Positions 22,733-30,718 of a stretch of DNA of 30,718 bases are shown piece by piece (within the stretch, counting starts at the first letter, position 1; every line of letters starts with the position of its first letter). The DNA is taken from positions 1-30,718 of the forward strand of contig CAZJBS010000035.1 in NCBI GenBank assembly GCA_964544475.1, given 5' to 3'. The notes below the pieces were generated by a model. It worked only from the letters and a program-made list of their open reading frames with translations, did not search any database and was not told the DNA's origin. Position numbers and translations under genes: made by a program. This DNA comes from CAZJBS01 sp964544475 (GTDB lineage: Bacteria; CLD3; SB21).

Positions 22733-24618
22733 TCCGCTCCTTTCCACGTTTCCGAGTCGTCTTCATGACCGGCCAGATAGCGGTGAATTTTCTCCGCGAC
22801 ATGGAGAGGGATGCCTTCAATGGAAGCGATTTCATCCACGGTCGCTTCGCTGAGCTTCCTGACCGAACCAAAATGATTGAACAATACTTGTCGCCGTTTC
22901 GGACCAACGCCATCGATGTCGTCCAACGCCGACGCCACGGTGCGTTTGTCCCGCAGGCTGCGGTGAAAGGTGACGGCGAATCGGTGGGCCTCATCCCTCA
23001 CCTGCTGCAACAGCCGGATGGAGGAGGAGGTTTTTGGAATCATGATTGCGTCCGCCACGTCCGGTACGAAAACCTCCTCCAGACGTTTGGCCAGCGCCAC
23101 CACCGCCTGGCCCTTTGAACCCGATTTGGAGACTTCAATGCCAAGCCCTTCCAGCGCCGACACCGCGGCGGACAGTTGCCCCTTGCCGCCGTCGACAAGG
23201 ATCAAGTCCGGAAAATCCACGCCTTCGTTGAGGAGCCGCAAGTAGCGTCGTGAAACCACCTCGTGCATGCTGGCAAAATCGTCCGGCCCCTCCACGGTCT
23301 TGATTTTGAATTTCCGGTAATCGCTTTTGCGGGGTTTGCCGTCCACACAGACGACCATCGAAGCCACCGGGTCGGCCCCCTGAATGTTGGAATTATCAAA
23401 ACATTCGATACGCCGGGGTACCTTGTTCAGATTCAGATCGCGCTGCAGGCTCAGCAACACGCGGGGCACAAATTGTTCCTCCGCTTTCAGGCGCTGCAAC
23501 TTGAGATCGTCCAGCAGAAGCTGCGCGTTGCGAGCCGCCATATGGACGAGTTTCAGCTTGTCACCGATTTTCGGCACGACCAGTTCCACGCGCTCCCCGC
23601 TGAGTTGGCCAAGCCACGCGGCCACCGATTCGTGGCCGTCGAATACCGCCGGAAGATAGATCTCCGGAGGTACGAAATCGGCCGCCATGTAATACGTCTT
23701 CAACAAATGCTCCAGCGTTTCTTCGGTGGTTTTCTCTTCAACATGACTGAAATAAAAATGCTGCCGTCCTATGAGTTTGCCATCACGAATCCGGAATACC
23801 ACGCCGCATGCGTCATCGCCCGTCTTGGCGACGGCAAGGATATCCCGGTCGGAAAGGTCCTGGAACATGACCTTCTGGGACGCCGTGTAGTTTTCGATGG
23901 CCCTGATCCGATCTCGGAGTTTGGCGGCCTCCTCAAACCGGAGGGATTCGGCAAGGCATTCCATCTCCCGGCGCAAATGGGTCAGAAGGTCGTGCGTCTT
24001 GCCGCTCAAAAATCGTTTCACGTGTTCAATGGTCGCGCGGTATGGAGCGGATTCGACCAGACCCTGGCAGGGGCCTTCGCACTTGTGAATGTAATAATCC
24101 AGACACAATTTCACTTTTCGCGACGCCACCAATTCTGCCGTAAATCCATGGACACAACTGCGGATCGGAAAAATCCGGTGGAGAGTTTTAAGGGTGTACC
24201 GCAGGTTCTTGACATCGGTGTAGGGACCAAAAAAACGGCCTCCGCTTCGCTCCTTTTCACGGGTCACATAAATGCGAGGATACAATTCGTCCGTGATTTT
24301 GATGTACGGAAAACTCTTGTCATCCTTGAGTTCGATGTTGTACCGCGGCTTGTGCTCCTTGACCAGGTTGGCTTCAAGGATCAGGGCCTCGATCTCCGAG
24401 TCGGTTTCAATGACCTCAAAGTCCCGAACCCTGGCGATCATGGTCGACACTTTGACATCGTCCCGTTTGGAATCCTGGAAATACTGCCGAACCCGGTTTC
24501 TGAGAATCTTAGCCTTGCCGATGTAGATGACTTTGTGGTTTTCGTCCCTGAAGAGATAGCAGCCCGGACTCCTGGGCAGCGTGTCCAGCTTGTCGGCCAG
24601 CGAAGCGTGGATTTCCAT
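22729..24618 (-). CDS. uvrC: Excinuclease ABC subunit C
   Basis: UvrC makes the dual incisions in nucleotide excision repair. The 629-residue protein has the GIY-YIG nuclease domain (GCYLFRDENHKVIYIGKAK, 19-37), the UvrB-interacting UVR motif (LAESLRFEEAAKLRDRI, near 220), the RNase H-like nuclease (IECFDNSNIQGADPVAS and LVDGGKGQL), and a C-terminal tandem helix-hairpin-helix (LDDIDGVGPKRRQVLFNHFG). The start at 24618 (MEIHASLADK) gives the normal N-terminus and avoids overlap with the upstream gene; the frame is open to 24714. The stop overlaps the next gene start by four bases (GTGA). Function is secure. Confidence 0.96.
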   Translation of the reverse strand: MEIHASLADKLDTLPRSPGCYLFRDENHKVIYIGKAKILRNRVRQYFQDSKRDDVKVSTMIARVRDFEVIETDSEIEALILEANLVKEHKPRYNIELKDDKSFPYIKITDELYPRIYVTREKERSGGRFFGPYTDVKNLRYTLKTLHRIFPIRSCVHGFTAELVASRKVKLCLDYYIHKCEGPCQGLVESAPYRATIEHVKRFLSGKTHDLLTHLRREMECLAESLRFEEAAKLRDRIRAIENYTASQKVMFQDLSDRDILAVAKTGDDACGVVFRIRDGKLIGRQHFYFSHVEEKTTEETLEHLLKTYYMAADFVPPEIYLPAVFDGHESVAAWLGQLSGERVELVVPKIGDKLKLVHMAARNAQLLLDDLKLQRLKAEEQFVPRVLLSLQRDLNLNKVPRRIECFDNSNIQGADPVASMVVCVDGKPRKSDYRKFKIKTVEGPDDFASMHEVVSRRYLRLLNEGVDFPDLILVDGGKGQLSAAVSALEGLGIEVSKSGSKGQAVVALAKRLEEVFVPDVADAIMIPKTSSSIRLLQQVRDEAHRFAVTFHRSLRDKRTVASALDDIDGVGPKRRQVLFNHFGSVRKLSEATVDEIASIEGIPLHVAEKIHRYLAGHEDDSETWKGAE

Positions 24619-24649
24619 GGAGTGGTCGCGGTTTCTTTCCGACCGCGGA

Positions 24650-24946
24650 TTAATCCTCCTGATCCTGGGTTTCTTCGATCTCCTCGACGGAGGCCCGCTG
24701 ACGTTCGCTTTCAATGATTTTCAGAACGGCCGGGGGTATCGCAAACCTGCTGAGGTCATACGGCGCAATTTCGCGGGCCAACACGTTGATTCGGCGATCG
24801 ATCATGTGGCGTTTGTTGATCACAATCAGGGATTCGTCCTCCTTGAGGCACACGCCGCCCGAGAAATCGCCTTTTTCATAACGCACCTTAAACTGCAGTT
24901 TCAGGGCGATGTCTTCAAGCGTATCCAGTATTTTTTCTTTTTTCAT
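24650..24946 (-). CDS. Conserved hypothetical protein, 98 residues
   Basis: The product begins MKKEKILDTLEDIALKLQF and has the segment KGDFSGGVCLKEDESLIVIN followed by KRHMIDRRINVLAREI. It looks like a small soluble alpha/beta protein ending in an acidic tail (EEIEETQDQED). I do not recognise a named family. It lies 31 bases upstream of uvrC and 53 bases after manC on the same strand, so it is part of the cluster. No ribosome site is obvious. Coding is supported by sensible composition and fit between neighbours. Confidence 0.65.
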   Translation of the reverse strand: MKKEKILDTLEDIALKLQFKVRYEKGDFSGGVCLKEDESLIVINKRHMIDRRINVLAREIAPYDLSRFAIPPAVLKIIESERQRASVEEIEETQDQED

Positions 24947-24999
24947 GGTTGACCGAAAAGGGTGTTGAATTCTATTTCATAATAACAAAAAAATGCCAT

Positions 25000-26076
25000 T
25001 TACAAAAGCTCATTCTTGCCGCGTTGCTTCAGTTCGTCGGTGACTTTTTTGACATCCTGCACACGGTGACGGTGACAGATGAGCAGGCCGTCGCCCGTAT
25101 CGACGACCACGAGGTCGCGTACACCGATCAAGGCCACGGTTTTGCCGGGGGCATACACCATCGACTCGGCGGTATCGATCAACACCGAATCGCCGGTGAC
25201 GGCATTGCCGTGGTCGTCCTTGGCCGAGAGTTGATACACTTCCTCCCAACTGCCCACATCATTCCACGTAAAATCCCCTTTGATCACATAAACGTTGGCC
25301 GCGTGTTCCATGACGCCGTAATCGATGGACACGCTCTTTTGGGCGCGGTAGACACGCGCCACGGCTTCCTCATAGCCGGCCGTGCCCAGCGTGGGCCGGA
25401 TTTGTGAAAGTCCATCATGCAGTTCAGGCATGAATTCCGCAATCAGATCAAGAATGACGGAAGCCTTCCAGATAAACATGCCGCTATTCCAGACGAAATC
25501 GCCGCTTTCGAGAAAGCGTTGGGCGGTCGCAAAGTTGGGTTTTTCCGCAAAGGTTTTGACCTTGTAAGCGGCCCGACCCCCGATGATTAGCGTCTCCTGC
25601 TCAAGGTACTGAATGTAACCATAGCCGGTTTCCGGACGCGTCGGCGCCATGCCCAGGGTGACACAGGCGTTGGTTTGCATGGCCACGTCGGCGGCAAACC
25701 GCACGGTTTCACAAAACGTGGTTTCCGGCGTGATGAGATGATCCGCCGCCAGGACAACCATCACCGCTTCCGGGTCGACACGCAACAGATGAAGGGCGGC
25801 AAGACCAATGCATGGCGCCGTATTGCGGCCGACGGGTTCGGCGATAATATTCGCCTTGGGAACGTCCGGCAACTGGTCGTACACAGCCTCGGCCTGCTGT
25901 ATGTTGGTCACAACGAGGACGCGTTGGCGCGGAACCAAGGAGGCCAGCCGGTCAACGGTCATTTGGATCATCGTGCGACCGCCGGTAATATTCAAGAGCT
26001 GTTTCGGCGTCTTCGCGCGGGACCGCGGCCAGAAACGGGTTCCCGACCCTCCGGCCATAATAACAGCATGAATCAT
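25000..26076 (-). CDS. manC: Mannose-1-phosphate guanylyltransferase
   Basis: The 358-residue cytoplasmic enzyme makes GDP-mannose from mannose 1-phosphate and GTP, feeding polysaccharide or lipopolysaccharide synthesis. The pyrophosphorylase signature GGSGTRFWP (9-17) and TPKQLL are at the N-terminus. AEPVGRNTAPCIGLA, FVWNSGMF, SIDYGVMEHA and GDFTWNDVGSW follow in family order. There is no C-terminal isomerase domain, so it is the monofunctional type. GGAG lies 11 bases before the ATG at 26076. It sits 64 bases after the TPR lipoprotein gene. The assignment to GDP-mannose synthesis is strong. Confidence 0.94.
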   Translation of the reverse strand: MIHAVIMAGGSGTRFWPRSRAKTPKQLLNITGGRTMIQMTVDRLASLVPRQRVLVVTNIQQAEAVYDQLPDVPKANIIAEPVGRNTAPCIGLAALHLLRVDPEAVMVVLAADHLITPETTFCETVRFAADVAMQTNACVTLGMAPTRPETGYGYIQYLEQETLIIGGRAAYKVKTFAEKPNFATAQRFLESGDFVWNSGMFIWKASVILDLIAEFMPELHDGLSQIRPTLGTAGYEEAVARVYRAQKSVSIDYGVMEHAANVYVIKGDFTWNDVGSWEEVYQLSAKDDHGNAVTGDSVLIDTAESMVYAPGKTVALIGVRDLVVVDTGDGLLICHRHRVQDVKKVTDELKQRGKNELL

Positions 26077-26140
26077 GATCTTCTACTCTCCATTTCTTGG
26101 TGAGAACGGCGCCACAGGGGCGAGGTTTCGTACGGAACGA

Positions 26141-27736
26141 TCACTGTTGACCGTCCGTCACACCGGCTTCCTCATGAATTTCAACTTTGGTGGAGGTTTC
26201 GCCGGCCTGGATCATTTTCTCACGCCGCTCCAATTCTTCCAATCCCTTTCGCGCATGTTTGTTGCCCGGGTTGATACGCAGCAATTGCGTCCATATTTTT
26301 CGTGAACTGTTAAAGTCCTCTTTCCACATATAGACATAGCCGAGATTAACGTACGCATCCAGGTAGTCCCGCTTGATCTGGATGGCCACGTACAAATGTT
26401 TCAAACCCTCATCGAAACGGTGGGCGGTGCCAAGAATGTATCCGAGGTTGTTGTGGGCCTGCGGATTGTATGGATTGATACGGAGCGCCGTTTCGAGAAT
26501 GGCCATCGCGCTGTCGGCATGGCCTTCGAAAAAGTACGCCACGCCGAGATTATTGTAGGCATCATCGTAGGTTGAATCATACGACAGGATCTTGCGGTAT
26601 TGTCCGATCTTTTCAAGATTATCGCCGGACTGGCGAGCCGCCTGCAGCATCGTGTATGCCGTCACATTGCGCTCCCCCTGCACAATCTTTTTCACGTGAT
26701 CGATGTTCTTCCGTGTTCCTTCCAGGGTCGGATCGAGATACAACGCCCGCTCAAACAGGCCCAGCGCCTTCGCATAAAATTCTTCCGCTTTCGCCTTCTG
26801 GCCGTTGACCGCGTAGGCGTTGGCCAGCGAGAAATAAATGTACCCGAGATTGTTGCGGGCCTTGGCGTAGTCGGCATTGATCGCCAGCGCTTTTTCATTG
26901 GCCGCAATGGCTTTGTCGAATTCCATGCGCGCAAAATACGCGTTGCCCAATTCGGTATAGCTCTCCTCCGAGTGAGGGTTCATCTTTACGCAGGTCAGGT
27001 AGGCCGCCAGCGCCGGTTCGTATTCAAACCGTTCATAGTGGGATTTTCCGATGAAATAATAAATTTTGTAATTCACGGTCGTGTCATTTTCGAGATACCC
27101 CGCGGCGGTTTTGAATGCCGCAATGGCCTGATCGTACCATTCAAGATTGAAATGCCCCAGGCCTTCTTCGAAGGCTTTCGTGCCGAGGGTGTATTGGACC
27201 CAGTACGTCGCCTCGGAATCCGCGGGCAGGATGGTCAGCACTTTCCGGAATGACTTCAGAGCTTTGTCATAATCGCCTTTGACAAAGTGCGTCAGCCCCA
27301 GATCCTGATACGCATCGACATACAGGCTGTCGGCGGCCAGCGCCTGCTTGAATTCAATTTCCGCTTTGGTGTATTCTTCCTTGTGAAAGAAAATATTTCC
27401 GAGCACATAATGGGCCTCGGCCGCCATCTCGCCCCCCGCCGTCAATCCGGCCAAGGTAATCCACTTGGGCAACGCTTCGTCGTATTTTTCAGACAGATAC
27501 AAGGCCAGCGCCTCTGCGCGAAGGGTGGTGACGTCGATCTTTTCATCAGCGGCGCCGGACAATCCGTGGCCCCTGGCCGCCGAGTCGATGGTTGCGACCG
27601 GCCGCGGCGTCGTATCGATCACAACCACGGTTGGTTTCAACATGGGCTTGTCCGTCACCACGGTCACCTTTGACGCGCACGCGGCCAAAAACAGCCCAAA
27701 AAGAAAAACCCCGTATCGACGAAAAAGTAAGGTCAT
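26141..27736 (-). CDS. TPR-repeat lipoprotein
   Basis: The 531-residue protein has a lipoprotein signal (FLFGLFLAAC, Cys at 20) followed by about a dozen tetratricopeptide repeats from about residue 75 onward. Examples are AEAHYVLGNIFFHKEEYTKA, DAYQDLGLTHFVKGDYDKA, ARNNLGYIYFSLANAYA and AHNNLGYILGTAHRFDEG. TPR lipoproteins are scaffolds for protein complexes in the envelope; partners are unknown. The ATG at 27736 is chosen over a GTG at 27742, although its ribosome site is weak. It follows the FHA gene by 19 bases. The C-terminal tail (TSTKVEIHEEAGVTDGQQ) is not TPR. Confidence 0.88.
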   Translation of the reverse strand: MTLLFRRYGVFLFGLFLAACASKVTVVTDKPMLKPTVVVIDTTPRPVATIDSAARGHGLSGAADEKIDVTTLRAEALALYLSEKYDEALPKWITLAGLTAGGEMAAEAHYVLGNIFFHKEEYTKAEIEFKQALAADSLYVDAYQDLGLTHFVKGDYDKALKSFRKVLTILPADSEATYWVQYTLGTKAFEEGLGHFNLEWYDQAIAAFKTAAGYLENDTTVNYKIYYFIGKSHYERFEYEPALAAYLTCVKMNPHSEESYTELGNAYFARMEFDKAIAANEKALAINADYAKARNNLGYIYFSLANAYAVNGQKAKAEEFYAKALGLFERALYLDPTLEGTRKNIDHVKKIVQGERNVTAYTMLQAARQSGDNLEKIGQYRKILSYDSTYDDAYNNLGVAYFFEGHADSAMAILETALRINPYNPQAHNNLGYILGTAHRFDEGLKHLYVAIQIKRDYLDAYVNLGYVYMWKEDFNSSRKIWTQLLRINPGNKHARKGLEELERREKMIQAGETSTKVEIHEEAGVTDGQQ

Positions 27737-27755
27737 AGGCACACCCCGAGTTGGA

Positions 27756-28127
27756 TTATTTCTTGTCTTTGTTGATCACCACGGTTTTCGCCGGCATTTT
27801 GCTCGATGAAAAATTCTTGCCGATCACCGCTTCTTCATCAAGGATTTTGAAGGCGATATTTCCGATTTTCACTTCATCCGAGTAGTTCAACTCGTAGTAG
27901 AAGTCACCCGATACTTTTTCGCCGTTCACCGTCGTGCCATTCGTGCTTTCCAGATCGGTGACGTACAGGGAACCTTTCTTCCACCGCAGGACGGCATGAT
28001 GGCGGGAAATCGACACATCGTCAACGACCACCTTGTTGTCGAAAGCGCGCCCGACGGTGATTTCCTGGCCTTCTTCAATCCGGACATTCTTTCCGTTGTC
28101 TTGCTCGTACAGATAATACACTTTCAT
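27756..28127 (-). CDS. FHA-domain protein
   Basis: The 123-residue protein is essentially one forkhead-associated domain, which binds phosphothreonine peptides. The core motif is GRAF-NKVVVDDVSISRHHAVL (26-46) and STNGTTVNGEKV (61-72), with conserved G, R, S-RHH and N. The C-terminal tail (EEAVIGKNFSSSKMPAKT) is short and basic. A strong AGGAG precedes the start. It lies between the Ig-like secreted protein and the TPR lipoprotein, 16 and 19 bases away, so it is probably cotranscribed. A Ser/Thr kinase partner is not in the window. Confidence 0.9.
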   Translation of the reverse strand: MKVYYLYEQDNGKNVRIEEGQEITVGRAFDNKVVVDDVSISRHHAVLRWKKGSLYVTDLESTNGTTVNGEKVSGDFYYELNYSDEVKIGNIAFKILDEEAVIGKNFSSSKMPAKTVVINKDKK

Positions 28128-28143
28128 GGGTTTCTCCTGGGAA

Positions 28144-29853
28144 TTATTTCAAAAAACGAATGATCACATTGGACGTTTCCCAGTTGGGGCGGACCACCAC
28201 CGTGTCTGGAAACGCCGAAAATCGTTCGGAAAAAATCAGCGGCATCGTGCGGCCGGCGCTGTATGCGCCGTTGCCATCCTCATCCCGGAATGCTGAAATG
28301 ACATAACGGCCGGGCGGCACATGCTTAAATTCAAACGCACCGGGCCCGGCGACGTCTGCACTCAGGGCGCGCGAGCCGACATTCAGACCGCGGCAGGTCA
28401 CCACAAAGGGCCCTCGGGCGAAAGGATGGTCGTCCTCAAGACGGCCGGTCACCGATCCAAGACTGTCCGTTTTGAATGATCGGAATCGAAGGACGATGGT
28501 TGTGTCGGACAGGCGCAACCCTTCCCAATCCCGGATCGAATCGTCCATCCGGATTGTGTACGGCATGAGGCTGGCATAATTTCGCTGAGGCCTGAACGTC
28601 ATGCAACTGGAATTGAGCCAGCGAAAAACACCCGGCACCGTGACTCCGGAAGAATCCGTGACCGAGAAGCCGTTTTCTACCGACGGCCGGTTCATACCCT
28701 TGTCAAAACGGAAAACAAGGGGCTCTTCGGGCAGGATGTTATCGGGCGAGGCGCCTTCCGGCAGAAGCCATTCCACGGCGGCACGGCCGGAATCAAACCC
28801 TTGCACGGCCTGAAGCCGCACCTGAGTGGCCGTCAGCGTGTCGCCGTTGTCGGATACGAGATGGTCTACGTTCATGACGTACGTGTGCCCCGTATCCAGC
28901 GGATCGACGAGAAACCGAAAGTCACTCCTGTTCTTCGTATTGAAAAATGCATCGCGGATGGTCACGGGTGTCAATGTAGTGCTGTCCGTTAAACCGAAGT
29001 GCGCAGAAATTGGCAAGAACGCCGTGTCGTATTCCGTCCATCGTTTCGAGGGCAGGGTTCGGTTGAATGCCACTCCGATCGTGTTCGGGTTGAATGGGAT
29101 GGCATCGATCGCGTCAAATCGTGCGGTATCCTCCAGCATCAAGTGCATGTCCATCCGGAGCGCCCGCGGATTCGAATCCGAGAGCGTCACATCGGTGTGC
29201 GTCAGGCCGATCAAATCGATGCCTTTGGTGTATCGGTCGTCTTCATCCTGATCAAGAAGTCCGTACAAGCGGTAACGTCCGGCGGCCAGATAGGGTAAGT
29301 CGTAGAGACCTCGTGCGTCCGTCTGGGTGACATAGTCCGCCTTGCGTTGATACACTTCACTGTCCGGATCGGTTGACCCATTGAGCCGGTAGGCCAGAAC
29401 AGCCACCGCGGCTTTGACTTCCGTGACGACCTGGCCGGATATTTTTCCTTTGTCGATGCTGTCCCCCGTCGAAAACGCAAACGTATAGGCCCGTGCCAGC
29501 GGGTTGGCATGAATGTCCACCGCTTCGGTCCCGATGGTGACGACGCAGGTTCGGTTTTCGGGCAGTGAATCCGGCAGTTGAATGGTCAGAATATTCTTGT
29601 GCCAGGACCATTCCGGCTCGACCGATGGTGGCGGTGAAATGAACACGGCCCGTTCCACCGATTCACGGTTCATGGTTTCGGAAAATTGAAGCGTGATACG
29701 TGTTGAGCGGCCTACGCGCACCGAATCATTGACGGGGGTATTGGCCAAAACGGATGGCGGGGTTTTGTCTTCGGGTCCGCCTCCGGGCGCCGCGATACTT
29801 GCGCAACGCCAATTCAGCGCCGCGAGAACGATCACGAGCGATAGTTTCTTCAT
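28144..29853 (-). CDS. Secreted Ig-like domain (Big_5) protein
   Basis: The 569-residue protein has a hydrophobic signal segment (MKKLSLVIVLAALNWRCAS) followed by a Cys (17) and the sequence APGGGPEDKTPPSVL. That pattern starts a large family of Ig-like envelope proteins in Bacteroidota-related phyla. A Big_5-type domain follows (RITLQFSETMNRESVERAV, about 55-125), with carboxypeptidase-regulatory-like folds (DARGLYDLPYLAAGRYRLYG) and a second Big_5-like domain near 390-475. The lipobox is poor (Arg before Cys), so lipidation is uncertain. The start at 29853 is preferred because codons upstream lie in a terminator-like hairpin. The protein probably sits at the cell surface or in the periplasm. 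Confidence 0.82.
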   Translation of the reverse strand: MKKLSLVIVLAALNWRCASIAAPGGGPEDKTPPSVLANTPVNDSVRVGRSTRITLQFSETMNRESVERAVFISPPPSVEPEWSWHKNILTIQLPDSLPENRTCVVTIGTEAVDIHANPLARAYTFAFSTGDSIDKGKISGQVVTEVKAAVAVLAYRLNGSTDPDSEVYQRKADYVTQTDARGLYDLPYLAAGRYRLYGLLDQDEDDRYTKGIDLIGLTHTDVTLSDSNPRALRMDMHLMLEDTARFDAIDAIPFNPNTIGVAFNRTLPSKRWTEYDTAFLPISAHFGLTDSTTLTPVTIRDAFFNTKNRSDFRFLVDPLDTGHTYVMNVDHLVSDNGDTLTATQVRLQAVQGFDSGRAAVEWLLPEGASPDNILPEEPLVFRFDKGMNRPSVENGFSVTDSSGVTVPGVFRWLNSSCMTFRPQRNYASLMPYTIRMDDSIRDWEGLRLSDTTIVLRFRSFKTDSLGSVTGRLEDDHPFARGPFVVTCRGLNVGSRALSADVAGPGAFEFKHVPPGRYVISAFRDEDGNGAYSAGRTMPLIFSERFSAFPDTVVVRPNWETSNVIIRFLK

Positions 29854-29873
29854 CAAACCAACGTTGTCTCGAT

Positions 29874-29926
29874 AAAACGCGAAACCCCGTGATCGAAACC
29901 TTGGAGAATCAACCACGGGGTTCGCG
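29874..29926 (-). terminator. Terminator-like hairpin between the two secreted-protein genes
   Basis: On the minus strand, CGCGAACCCCGTG (29926-29914) and CACGGGGTTTCGCG (29891-29878) form a 13 bp stem with one bulged base and a 22-base loop, followed by TTTT (29877-29874). The gap between the two genes is 89 bases and the next ATG is only 20 bases past the T run, so it may be an attenuator rather than a plain terminator. Confidence 0.5.
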
Positions 29927-29942
29927 AACAGTTTACCGCGGT

Positions 29943-30629
29943 TCATTGGAATGAGACGTTCATCCCTTCGATCACGGCCGCCGGGTAGGGGTTGTCCGGA
30001 TTGTCGGCTTTGTCAAAGATTTCGAGATGCGCCGTGTCGACGACTTCAACCCTGTACGAGGCATCTTTAAGGTTGGATATGGTCGCCTCGTAACGCCCGT
30101 CTTTCCATACGAACGGGGTCACGACGGCGTTCGTGGGCACGCTCTTTTTGTTGACGATTTCCGACAACCGGCATTCAAGTTGTACATTCCTGATCGGCTG
30201 GCCCCGGTGATCGGTCACCCGGACAATCATGGGCATCGATTTCGACGCAAAGTCGATGCGGTCGTAGCACTCCTGATCGAGAATCTCGATCGTCGGAGAC
30301 GCGGCGTAGACGACGGACGTGCCCAATTTGTTAAACTTGGCGTCAAGCACATCGATCACGATTTCGCCGGGAAACGGCGTTGTCACGGTCGCTTCCAGCA
30401 CAAGCTCATCGCCTTTCAGCCCCGATTTGAAATCAGAAAAATTACCGCCACCCTTGCGTGCCACACAAAACAAACCCAGCCCCGTTTGACCCGGGCTGAC
30501 GACGATCTTCACTTCTTCTTCACCGGCGAGGATCGTGTCTTTGTCAGCCTGGACGGTATATTGCGCAAACACCGGGAACGACGCCGCGACCAGCCACATC
30601 GCCCATCCGAGAAAGCCGCCTATCTTCAT
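29943..30629 (-). CDS. Secreted protein with Ig-like fold, function unknown
   Basis: The 228-residue protein starts with a signal peptide (MKIGGFLGWAMWLVAASFPV, cleavage after VFA near 22). The remainder is rich in beta-strand patterns, such as KIVVSPGQTGLG, ELVLEATVTTPFPGEIVIDV and MPMIVRVTDHRGQPIRNV, the last resembling invasin or carboxypeptidase-regulatory-like Ig folds. Two cysteines occur well apart. I do not recognise a named family. The ATG at 30629 is chosen over a GTG at 30638. It is the first gene of the long minus-strand cluster. It is probably periplasmic or exported. Confidence 0.72.
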   Translation of the reverse strand: MKIGGFLGWAMWLVAASFPVFAQYTVQADKDTILAGEEEVKIVVSPGQTGLGLFCVARKGGGNFSDFKSGLKGDELVLEATVTTPFPGEIVIDVLDAKFNKLGTSVVYAASPTIEILDQECYDRIDFASKSMPMIVRVTDHRGQPIRNVQLECRLSEIVNKKSVPTNAVVTPFVWKDGRYEATISNLKDASYRVEVVDTAHLEIFDKADNPDNPYPAAVIEGMNVSFQ

Positions 30630-30679
30630 GGGGAACACTCTCTATTTGTTTTGCTTGTGTGTTTTCGTTTGACAGTTGC

Positions 30680-30708
30680 ATGGTACGGAATACGAAATAC
30701 GATTTCAA
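30680..30708 (-). promoter_or_regulatory. Candidate sigma-70-type promoter of the right-hand cluster
   Basis: On the minus strand TTGAAA (30708-30703) and TACCAT (30685-30680) are separated by 17 bases, 50 bases upstream of the first gene start. The match is 5 of 6 and 4 of 6 to the standard boxes. The fit is reasonable but not unique in this AT-rich stretch. Confidence 0.35.
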
Positions 30709-30718
30709 TAGAAAAGAG

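Noticed and set aside
23263..24717. 484-codon open frame on the plus strand opposite uvrC
   Set aside because: Fully antisense to an intact uvrC with all domains, and the translation resembles no family.
29854..29946. 31-residue N-terminal extension of the Ig-like protein
   Set aside because: Those codons fall in the terminator-like hairpin, whereas the signal sequence starts at 29853.

Overview
This is a protein-dense bacterial chromosomal segment that looks like a member of the FCB superphylum (Bacteroidota, Ignavibacteria, KSB1 or Calditrichota-like lineages), probably an uncultured or environmental genome. The hints are a secreted Ig-like protein whose N-terminus has the C-x(6)-GGGPEDKTPP signature common there, a bacilliredoxin (implying bacillithiol), a CGNR zinc-finger protein and dense GAGCnnAGTCGA palindromic repeats. 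This placement is inference; there is no rRNA gene in the window.

Layout. (1) 1-942: the 5' end of a small antibiotic-biosynthesis-monooxygenase-like gene running off the left edge, divergent from a CGNR zinc-finger protein. (2) 921-1213: about 2.5 copies of a 118-119 bp tandem repeat between convergent gene ends. (3) 1270-5085, minus strand: asnA, a zinc-ribbon membrane protein and ligA. (4) 5166-5291: a 126 bp palindromic element with terminal inverted repeats and TA at both ends, resembling a MITE. (5) 5376-15573, minus strand: an arsenosugar-biosynthesis locus. (6) 15832-18438: an orphan sensor histidine kinase divergent from a Crp/Fnr-family regulator, across a 408 bp gap rich in dyads. 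(7) 18502-30629, minus strand: ten closely spaced genes for envelope proteins (Ig-like proteins, FHA, TPR lipoprotein), mannose-1-phosphate guanylyltransferase, a small unknown protein, UvrC, a homocysteine methyltransferase/methylenetetrahydrofolate reductase, a UbiA-type prenyltransferase and a B12-binding radical SAM enzyme.

The centrepiece is region 5. In transcription order it encodes an AhpD-like arsenosugar-associated peroxidase, a class III adenylate cyclase with a zinc ribbon, a bacilliredoxin, a small membrane protein with a one-base frameshift, the radical SAM enzyme ArsS, a MerT-MerP fusion, a GDCCVxC protein, a Pit-type phosphate (possibly arsenate) transporter, a secreted DUF547 protein, a FAD/NAD oxidoreductase, a NapH-like membrane polyferredoxin and the methyltransferase ArsM. 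Most gaps are under 110 bases and several genes overlap. The core chemistry is known for the families: ArsM methylates arsenite with SAM, and ArsS transfers an adenosyl group to dimethylarsenic. What the other genes add (uptake, thiol redox, electron supply, cAMP signalling, metal carriage) is not established and makes this the best candidate for an under-described system. No arsR, arsC, arsB/acr3, merA or merR is visible.

Region 7 joins one-carbon metabolism (methionine and SAM regeneration) to a prenyltransferase and a SAM-consuming B12 radical enzyme in overlapping genes, which suggests a lipid or glycan modification module. No tRNA, rRNA, CRISPR array, transposase or phage gene was seen.
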